DNA of 32,061 nucleotides. Origin: Candolleomyces eurysporus. Its lineage: Eukaryota > Basidiomycota > Agaricomycetes > Agaricales > Psathyrellaceae. Of the stretch, positions 19,474 to 28,284 are shown piece after piece (position 1 is the first letter of the stretch; each line of letters opens with the position of its first letter). Under the pieces are notes generated by a model that worked only from the letters and a program-made list of their open reading frames with translations, searched no databases and was not told the DNA's origin. Location of the stretch: positions 1 through 32,061 of the forward strand of contig JANBPK010001291.1 of NCBI GenBank assembly GCA_027579435.1, written 5' to 3'. The position numbers and the translations under genes are program-made.

Positions 19474-22400
19474 TTAAGGTCTAGGTAACGAGATGGAACC
19501 AGTCGCATTCGACGGACGAGGCTGTTGTTGCTGAGTCTGTCTCTTCACCTGAGCCTCCATTTTGATTCGCTGCTTCCTCACATCGTCGTCCTTCAACTTG
19601 ATGGAGAGGATGAACGACACATAATTTTCGGGAGTAGGCGGAAGGCTGACAGGCGGTGGTCGGTGGAGTAAATTGAGTACGGCTTCTTCCGATGTACACT
19701 CGAGAAGTTGTCGGCGAACGAAGGAGACGATGGCCAGACCGACTCGCAGGAGGAACGGAATACCTGAGATGACGTAGTCAGAACGAATCAAACTGAGTTG
19801 AAAAGACGCAGCGAAACTTACCATCGTACAAGAACAAGTCCCACGTCCGCGTCAGATATTCTGAGGGGAGACACCCGACGTACAGAGACGAGAACCATGG
19901 CGCACAAATCGAACTTGGTGAGATACCCATATTGACCAACAACTTCTTCGCCACTGCCGCATCGTTCACCTCTAACGCCCTCGAGAACAATGCCGAATCA
20001 ACCTCCATCTGCGTCGAACCAGACGAAAAGTACGGTCGAATGTGTGTGTCCATGATGGAGATGAAGATCCAAAATGCGTCTTCTTCGGGAGCGAGAAGGA
20101 GAAGTTGACCAACGATATGAGGTAGGCCTGCGCAACCCGACTAGTCAGCGTTCCCATCCTCGAAAATCGAACAAAACAGCTTACCAGGCATGTACTGNAA
20201 TATCTGGTACCATATTTAAATACGCCTGCAAAAGTTGCACAACTCCGCCGCCCGCCTCAGCCAACGTCCTCAGCTGCTTCTGCTCCTCCCGCGCGAACCA
20301 CGGCCCCTTCTCCACGTCCTTCTCAATCTCCTCCGTCAACGGTACCTTGCCTCTCTTACACAGCTGTTCATACACGCCCGGCACACACCTCGCCTTTCCA
20401 TCTGTCAAATGCGACCAGACGAGGTACCGAACGGATGAAGGGACGCCTTCGAGGAGGAGTTTGCGAACCTTTTTAGTTTTACGAGCTTGAGAGGGGGGTG
20501 AAGAGGATAGGAGCGACATCCATTTGAGCTCTCGGTTCCTATGAGCCTCCATCTGAGATTCCGATTCTGGGGGTGGTCTAGTCGCGACAGGTGACGGAGG
20601 CCCTGCGTTTCCCCAACTCATCGAACCCTCGATCGTAGGTGAGCGAGCACCCGAGCTGAGCATCGAGATGGCGGGAGAGTCAGCTCGGAGGTACGGGGTC
20701 GTGTTGCTTCCTGGGCCGGCTCCGAGAGTGCCAACGTCTAGGCCTTCTCGACCAAGGACTGATGAGTCTTCGCTACTCCGAGCAGCTGTGAGGTACTGGT
20801 TCAAGTTGGGTCGAACGAGCTCGAATTCCATATCTTGGACTTGGAGAAGTAGGTCTTGCTGCGCGTCGACTAAACCATACAATTAACACCCGAGAAAGAG
20901 GAGAAAAAAGAAAATAGAAGACGAGGGCAGAGATGGAAACGTACTGGGACTAACAGGCAACTCGTCCTGCCTACTCCTATTCCTCCTCAAATTCGGCAAC
21001 GAAAGCTTAGCCCTCAACGAGCTCTGCCTTACAACCGTAGGCGTTTGCACGGTCGGAACAGGAGACATCACTAGTTGACTTCTGGTCTCACTACCGCTCG
21101 ACATCGACTCTCTCCCACCTGCTCCTGCGCTCTCTTCTGCACTGGGACTGAGATTGAGACTACCCATCCGCGAAGGCACCGCTCCAGGTCCATCACCACC
21201 GGTACTGGGAGACGCGGTGGCGGCAGCGGCATTCCCAGACAAATCGACCATCGAAACCGACTTTGAGATCGATATAGGCAACGTACTTCTCGAAACCGGA
21301 ACAGGCCTCCCCACACTCAAGCTCGATTCCGTAGGGTTCGTACTGGCGCTGGTGGCGTCACTGATAGATGTTGAGCTCTGTCGACTCGCAGAGGAGGAGC
21401 CAATTGAGTCGCTATTCATCGTCGACCTCGAAGCCAGCTTCCTCAGATGCAAACCGGGCGTCGAACCTGTGGCATTATTCGTGTTGACTGACAAGACGGA
21501 GACGCTTGGCGAGGGAGGGACGGGAGACATAGCATTCGAAGAGACTGAGGACGAGGTTGAAGGTGGGAACATCGTCTGAGCGAGCGGCGAAGTAGGGGAC
21601 TTCAGCGGTACATTCAAAGCGGTCGTAACCTTGAGCGAGGAAGAATTCGAAGGATTCGTCACGGATAGGGATAGCGGTGAAGGTCGAAGAGGGGAAGACT
21701 TGACAGGTTTATTCGACGCGTTTGGTGGAGTCAACGTCGAAGAATTGGAAGACGGAGAGGAACCGGACAAGTTGGACCCAGTAATCGATGTTGACTTTTT
21801 AATCTCCCCTCCTCCACTCAACGAAGACCTCAAACTACATGAACGCGTTGATCAATCTCGATCGAGAGGTGAAAACGGAAGATGACTCACTTAGACGACT
21901 GCGACCCAGAGGCGCTCTTTAAGTCACTAAAGCTCCTACTCCTAGGTCTCATCCCCGCAGCCTTTGGAAGGAAGTTGGGTCGTGGAATCGGTTTCGCTCC
22001 GTTAGTGTTCGGGGCCTCACCACCTAGGTCAGACGCAGTCATCGACCTATTCGCCAACGGACTCCCACCCGAACCCTCTCGAAGGCTTGTCGCAGTCGGC
22101 CTCTTCATCGGCGGTCCTGGATTTTGTGGAGGTGCGAGACCGGGTGAACCTCTCCCACTCACACCTGTACCTACAGTCAAACTCGGGCTCGTCCCAGAGT
22201 TAGAGTTCGCCAACGGGGACGGGGCGTGAGGAGAAGGATGGGGGTGAGAGTGAAGACCGGGATGTGGACCACCAGGGGGCGGGGCATGCGGAGGAGCACC
22301 GGCGTTCATATTCATCTGCGACGGCTGCCGATGCATAACCTTGGTCGGTGGCGGTTCCAAACTCCATACGACAGGCACAGGCCACATCGAACTCGCAAAG

Positions 22401-25400
22401 TCAGCTTCCAGTCTCCCGTAAATCGTGGGTCCTCTTCTCGGAGGAGGTGGTCTTCCGGCGTTCGGAGGCATATGAGGCGGAGGGGCATGTTGGTGAGCGT
22501 GCATTGCCTGCATCAACACAACGTTGAACGGCGCTCGAGGCCTCTGCTGCTGCTGATAATGGCCTTGAGCTGTTGGTTGTTGTCCTGGATACATCCCGCC
22601 CATCTGCTGAGGCATCGGAGGTGGCGGCGGACCCTGTTGACGAACGTACATCGGCCCCAACCCAACATCTCCCTCTCCACCAGCCACCGACGGAGCCTTT
22701 GGTGCGTTGGGATGAGGCATGAACAAGCTCCTCCGCTCTCCGGTACCTTCGACTCTGACCATCCCGCCTTCTCGTAGATCTCGCAGCGATGGTCGGAGGT
22801 GTGAGGCGTATTGCGCTAGAGAGTCATCGCCACTTCCATTTGCTGCTGAGACGGGGGTTACGGAGGGTGGTGGCGGTGTGGGGGAAGAGATCGAGATGGT
22901 GGTGGAAGGGATGGTTGTGGAGGGTGGTGGTAAAGGAGGAGCGGCGGCGGATATCACTGCATCGTCCACCTTTTGCACGTCGTCCTCGGTGCCTTCAACT
23001 GTCCTCTCTCCATCGTCAGGCTCCGGAGATTCAGTGATCAGGCGACTATCCCCTTCGTCGAACGAAGTCGAACCGATAATCCTCGAAGGCAACTCTTCCT
23101 CGTCTTCGACTACGATGCCAGTCCCGAGTCCAGAGACGATCGAGTCGTCCACTACCCCCTCTTTTCCGATGCCTCCCTGGCTCTGCCGCATCGCCTCAGC
23201 CATAGACCCAAACGTCGGACTTGTCAATGGAGTGCTGCTCTGGGATTGGGCGGCAGACTCGGCCTCGACTCTCCTCCTCATCGCACTAGCCATACCCACC
23301 AACCCTCCTCCACCCATCCCGACCATCCCCACCCCGCTCACTTCGATCATACTGGAGGCCGTCAACGGTGTCTTGAGGATGTTGGAGGCGGTATGAGGCG
23401 CTCCTCGAGGTGTCAGTGCCGAGTCGAGGTTGAAAGCGGAGGGAGGAGGATAGCCGGCCGTTGACGCTCCAGGTGAGGAGACGGGGCTACCCCACGTTGC
23501 ATGAAGAAGAGGTGAAGTCGTCTGCTCTTCCTTTTCGTTCGAGTCGGCGAATGATAGAGGTGTAGGTTTTGGGCCTCTGGAAGCGACGTTACTGGTGTTA
23601 GTGTTGTTATTCGAGCTGTTGGAGGTAGAAGAAAGCATCGACCCGGTCCTCGCCCTAGAGCCCTCCCCAATAAAAGATGCACTTTGGTTGACGCTGTATA
23701 CGCTAACGTCGCTCCCCACTCGACTCCTCATGATCTCTCCCGTACCTTGCCTCTCTGGCATAGGCGGAACCTCGCCGTCACTCCCAACCCCACCACCGGT
23801 GAAACTCGCTACCGTACCCTGACTACCGCGTCGTTCTCGAGAACCAATAGAAACCTTGGAGCCCATTGACATCCTCGAATAGCGATAATTGTCGTAAATG
23901 TCGCCAGCTCCATCCCATGTTGTCGTACTCGATCCTTGGGACGTGATACTTGGCGCTAGAGACTTTCGGCGTTCTCGATCGGTGGAATGTTGGGAGTGAG
24001 ACGAGCCGGGGGGACCAGGGAAGGGGTAATACTGCCCCTGAGGCTGTTGCGAAGACGACGAAGAAAGGAATCGAGTGGTTGAAAAGGCGAACGAAGGTGA
24101 CGACGGGCTACGCGGGGATACAGGGGGGGGATGACAACGCTCCTACACTACCTCCTCCTCCACTTCCACCTCCAGTGTACGGACTGCGAGCAAATGACGA
24201 GTTGGGTGTTGGACTGGTCGGCGTAGTCGGAGTCTCAGTCATCTGCCCCTCTCTCTCTTCCCTTGCCCTCTCCATCGACCGATTTGACAGTGAATTCGAT
24301 ATGGACGTGATCGATTTCGCACTACTCGCGCTAGGCGAAGTTGGCGGCATCGGAAAATCGACCGCACTCGGGCTCTTTGCTGTGACTTGCTTTGTTTCGT
24401 CGTCGTCGTCGGATCCATACACGAGTCCTTCAACAGTTCCGTCTCCGTCGTCACTCGCCACGTCGTCATCAGGCCCGAAACCACCACTAAACGCACTCCT
24501 CGGAGGACCAGACGAGTCGCCGCTGTACTCGACACTGTAAACACTCCCGTCGTCGCCATCGTCTTCATCATCCGAGCCAGCTGCGAGGTTTTGCAAGAGG
24601 GATAGCCCAATGCCAACTTCGCCGTCGTCGTCATCTTCTCGATTCGAAGAAGTGGAAAGTCTCCGTTGGATAGTCGTTGAATACGATTCCGAGTCGAGGA
24701 TGGACGTCGAGGTTGAGAGTGGTGGATGGAGCTCTTCCTCGAGGTCAAACTCCCTGCTCGTGGATTGACTACTGCCGCTCGGAATACGCGAAGAAGGTAA
24801 CATTGGGCTCTTCTTACTTATCCTGAGGGGCGAGGTCGGCAAGTCGACCGCCAAGTCTAGTGGGCGTGGTCGGGAGCCTCTTCGATCGCTTCCGGGAGAT
24901 GCTTTCTCTAGTTCATCTAACCCTTCCCGTGGATCAACATCTTCACTCCTATCAACACTGCCGTCGCCCTCGCCTTGATCCCAACCCTCCCGATCCCGAA
25001 CCTGGCGCAACTCGTCTGCTTGTTGCTGGACGAGGTCAAACTGCCGTTCGAGCATGCTGGCTCGATTCCACGAGTTGGACGGTTTGATTTGCGGGGGCGG
25101 TAGGAGTGGTTCTTGCGTCGTGCTTGGAGGAGAATGGCGGGGAGGTGGTGGTAACGATACAGGTGGAGGCGAAGCTGGTGGCGGTGGTGGTGCGAAAGAG
25201 GAGAACGAAGGCGGAGGTGGGTCGTCGGACGGGATACTTGGCGAGAGCGAGGTAACGCTGGTCGACCTCGAGGGTATCGAGTTTGAGAATGTCATCGAGG
25301 TAGACGTTGAAACGGCAGTGGTCCCCATATCCGACGCGACCGAGTAAGAGGAAGAAATCGAGTCCATCCTCCTCGCACTCGATCCTTCGCCTAGACTCTT

Positions 25401-26462
25401 CATCCCGGGACCTCCACTCACCCTCCGCTCACCCTCAGCCCTCCATCCCGTGGCTCCCGAGCTCCTGTTACTGCTGCTCCCTCCCATCGAAAAGGTGGTG
25501 TTGACCGGAGACTGTGGCGGACTCTTCCAATACTGCTGTCCGACCGAGGCCCTCGAGTCGGTCCTCACGGAGGCACTGCTGGAGCCCGGAATAGGGGGAG
25601 TCTCCGAAAGGGTTGGCGTTGCGGCTAAACCAAAGGTGGGGGTCGGGGTCTTGAATCTCATCGGCCCATTCGAAGTGCCGGGCGGGGTCGGTGACTTGCT
25701 CTTAGTCGAGGCGACAGAGGAACGTTTTGCCATGACGGGTTTCTTGAGTTTGGTGAGGAAGGAGACGTGTTTGGCGTGGAAGCGGCCAATAACGCCTTCG
25801 CAATAGCCCTACGGATGGTTCAAGATCAAATAAAAGGAGGACGGTACGAGGAGGGACGTACGAGATACACTCCCTCGGCATCTTGGACTTGCATTAATAC
25901 GACGATTTCGTCGTCCTGTAAAGATCGTAAGGAAAGCAAACGTATAGGAAAAAGAGTATACGCACCGTAAGGAACATGAGGTCGCCGTTGACCTCCGCTA
26001 TGCAATCACTGACCGCGACACACTTTCCTATCCCGCCCTTCATCGCAAACCGTGTCCACCGTGCCAGGTCGTCTCGCTCCATCATTCTGCCTCTGGTATT
26101 ATCCTCTAGGGGTATGCAAGGTCGTCGGTGGAGAGTCGGGTCACGGATGAACGGAGGAAGAGGCGCATCAACGACGAGCAGGCAGTCGGGCCTCCTTGAC
26201 CTAACCCACCAAACCAGCGACGGACAGCGATGAGAAGAACGTGGGCCAATCCGAGCCTCTTGCCAAACAACGCGTACAAAGTGATGACAAATCGGGTCTA
26301 GAAGCGCTTTCCGCTCCCGCTTCACCCATCCGTTCCACTACCCACCGTCGGTACAAGAATCGTACGACATAAGCACTGGATAGGTCTTCGTTGACGCCAT
26401 AATTCAGACCCCTGACAAAGATGGGTGCCTCATTGAAGGGAAGGAAACGTCCCTCTAGCGTC
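19474..26462 (-). CDS. SH3 and TBC (Rab-GAP-like) domain protein, very large
   Basis: Exons in transcript order: 26462-26206, 26105-25966, 25915-25862, 25808-21891, 21834-20945, 20869-20185, 20127-19822, 19763-19474. Ignoring the N at 20198 and one G of the run at 24123-24130, these give 2,178 codons plus stop. The first exon with the ATG was not found; the visible 5' end opens after a stop. The N-terminal 90 residues (FVRGLNYGVNEDLSSAYVV) are helical. An SH3 domain follows (CVAVSDCIAEVNGDLMFL, DDEIVVLMQVQDAEGVYL, GYCEGVIGRF), then KLKKPVMAKRSS. About 1,600 Ser/Pro/Gln-rich residues hold a short coiled coil (LERQFDLVQQQADELRQVR). The C-terminal TBC domain runs from VRKLLLEGVPSSVRYLVWSHL to FILSIKLKDDD. 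TBC domains usually activate GTP hydrolysis on Rab proteins in membrane traffic; here the finger motifs are altered (see findings). Probably cytosolic or membrane-associated. Confidence 0.85.
24123..24130 (-). other. Frame break at G8 run inside SH3-TBC exon
   Basis: Read as written, the exon stops about 20 nt downstream (stop ending at 24108). With seven instead of eight bases in the run, the frame passes from GALSSPP into VSPRSPSSPSFAFSTT and on without a stop to the splice site at 21891. The downstream phase also matches the next exon exactly. A consensus length error is most likely. Confidence 0.7.
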
Positions 26463-26823
26463 CTACTTGATCAAAGCAACTGACGTCCGCTTGTTTGCTT
26501 CCATCGAACGCTCGTTGTCTAGGTTAGAGATTGCTGGGGATACTAGTCGTCGATTGGAGTCGGGGGATAATGTGTTCCGCAAGGAAAATTCAAATGGCTG
26601 AGAGCAATCACCCGAGTTGGGCGGCAGGCGGGCGCGCCCGCACTGCCATACCGCCTTCAACAGCTCAGGTCGCATACATTTACAACGGTAGCTCTGACGT
26701 CACCTGAGTGGCCATGCATGATATAAGAAACCAGGGCATTGAGAGGGTGCCCAATCCTCCCCACCCGCCCACTCAACAAAGCTTTCACATCTCGCGTCGC
26801 TCCCAGGCTCACCGCCCATTTTC
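26463..26823. promoter_or_regulatory. Divergent intergenic region, duplicated at 27750-28085
   Basis: Lies between the SH3-TBC gene (-) and the small membrane ORF (+). It carries a CRE-like TGACGTCACC (about 26696-26705) within the block conserved in the second copy (ACGTCACCTG-GTG-CC), and a TATA-like GATATAAGAAA (about 26720-26730) roughly 100 nt before the plus-strand ATG. The missing first SH3-TBC exon may also lie here; the minus-strand frame 26675-26463 is open but its coding status is unclear. Confidence 0.45.
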
Positions 26824-26988
26824 ATGACACAGCTCGCAGACCGGTATCAAGGTCAATCTGCGGGAACCATAGCTGCAATCGCCGCTGGAGCACTCGCCGG
26901 GTGCCTTCTTCTCTTGGGCATTTCCTACTATCTCCACTGGCGTTCGACTGAGCACACTGTTTCGAGCGGCACGGACGCATACTCGTAG
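26824..26988 (+). CDS. Small single-span membrane protein
   Basis: A 54-residue frame from the first in-frame ATG after an upstream stop: a polar N-terminus (MTQLADRYQGQSAG), one strong hydrophobic helix (about residues 15-37, AIAAGALAGCLLLLGISYYL core), then HWR and a polar tail ending TDAYS. The HWR after the helix suggests a cytosolic C-terminus by the positive-inside rule, although the tail also has acidic residues. A TATA-like element lies about 100 nt upstream. No family recognised. It could also be the first exon of a longer gene, but the stop follows directly and no donor precedes it. Confidence 0.5.
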   Translation: MTQLADRYQGQSAGTIAAIAAGALAGCLLLLGISYYLHWRSTEHTVSSGTDAYS

Positions 26989-27419
26989 TTTTTACAGTAG
27001 CGGTAAATAAGCGAAACATATCGGTACACCTCTGTATGTATGTCTGTCGTCACAGGCAAGTCGCTCGGCCTGGCATACCTATCCAACCCCAATACTCGAC
27101 AAACTGCGAGTACGGCCTACGCCGCAACCGAATCTCATAAAGCCTAGTTTTCTTGATATTTGTCCTGGACTGGGAAAGACGAGTCGTGAGGGGCAGATAT
27201 TCGGTATCCCGCTCCAAAAAAAAAAATATAGTCTCTGATCTACGAACCCCTCTTGAGCTTGCGTCGGAGCACATCGAAAGAGTACGAAACCGGATCTTTT
27301 GAGTGGCCAGAGGAGCACCGAGTCCTCCAATCGGTAAAGGCTCAGTGTTAGCTGTCAAAAGTACGATTGAAGATTCTCGGAGCGTACTCACAGGATGAGA
27401 GAGACTCGGAACAAACACG
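26989..27419. other. Spacer between the two block copies
   Basis: No gene supported. The minus-strand frames here (27050-27418, 27079-27330) overlap and contain a run of about eleven A (on the plus strand near 27219-27229). They could be decayed continuation of the duplicated exon, but I see no match to the SH3 exon. Confidence 0.4.
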
Positions 27420-27700
27420 CTTACAAAACATAACCGTGTCTACATACGGCGTCCATGTGTTTCGTGCTATGAGCCTACTCCCGCTAGACGAAGCGCTTCC
27501 CGATCCGTGTCTTGTTATGACGTTTGAGGGCCGCCAAGTTTCTGCTCCGAAAACACTTAGTCTCCATGCACCTGTTCGATTGCCCACCGGACTTTCTACA
27601 CATAAGCACTGGGCACATGCTACGTCTTTTTCAACGCCATATTCATCATTGAGATGCCTGATTGAGATGCCTGACAGTGATATTACAGCGTCGGTCTCTC
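27420..27700 (-). pseudogene. Decayed copy of the SH3-TBC 5' exon
   Basis: On the minus strand this matches the exon at 26462-26206. Nucleotide landmarks such as ACATAAGCACTGG and TTCAACGCCATA/TTGACGCCATA (plus strand) are shared at 27600-27655 and 26358-26403. In translation, LIARNTWTPYV aligns with CLARGSDWPTF, and GSGSASS with GAESASR. The copy lacks the FVRGLNYGVN core and is not continued by an SH3 exon. It is a fragment, probably non-functional. Homology at the 27420 end is weaker than at the 27650 end. Confidence 0.5.
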
Positions 27701-28085
27701 GACGTATTAGCACAGATTTGTGAGTCATGCTCAGTGCCCCACTTGATCCTGTGCTACGTGTTTGCTTTCAGCATGATTTCCATCGAGCGATACAGGTCAG
27801 GGATCGGCTGGGGATACTAGTCGTCATTCTGTTTGGAGTCGGGAGATAATGTGTTCGGTAAAGTGAAGGCCATGTCCATTCAAATGGCTGAGAGTAATCA
27901 CCCAAGTCTCGCACTGCCATACTGCCTTCAATGGCTCAGATCACCAGGTGCGTCGATCTTTCCAACGTCACCTGGGTGACCATGCAGCCCGTAATCCCAT
28001 AAAAGACCAGCGTAATGAGAGGGTGTCCAATCCTCCCCGCTCGCCCACTTGAGACATCTCGCCAGGTTCACCGCTCAGACAATGA
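27590..28085. repeat. Second copy of the divergent-promoter block
   Basis: Aligns with 26330-26815. Clear anchors are GGGGATACTAGTCGTC, GGAGTCGGG-GATAATGTGTTC, CAAATGGCTGAGAG-AATCACCC, GCACTGCCATAC-GCCTTCAA, ACGTCACCTG, and ATGAGAGGGTGTCCAATCCTCCCC-C-CGCCCACT. Similarity ends near 28085, just where the small membrane ORF would start; that ORF is not present here. The result is a direct duplication with about 1.26 kb between equivalent points. Confidence 0.75.
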
Positions 28086-28284
28086 GATATGAGGGGGCTT
28101 TTAAGGGGGATCCTGTGCACAATTACAATGCGAAAACAAAAAAAAAAAAGTTACAGAAGGAAACATTCGGAAAGAACGGGTCAAAGAGAAAGCTGCCAAG
28201 AGGTAATCAAAAGTAAACTTATCGAAGACGTATCTTTAGAGGATAAACGTGTGAACAAACAATGCGACACTGCGTTGAAAAAAG

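Noticed and set aside
22719..23396. 225-codon plus-strand ORF opposite the SH3-TBC gene
   Set aside because: It is the reverse complement of the Ser/Pro-rich exon, whose codon bias leaves the opposite frame open. The minus-strand frame has splice sites and domains; this one has none.
26463..26675. Minus-strand ORF as first exon of the SH3-TBC gene
   Set aside because: It is open and contiguous but its frame ends in TAG before joining the next exon, no donor fits the phase, and the same sequence is repeated at 27810-28000, where it is not coding-like. It is better read as promoter DNA.
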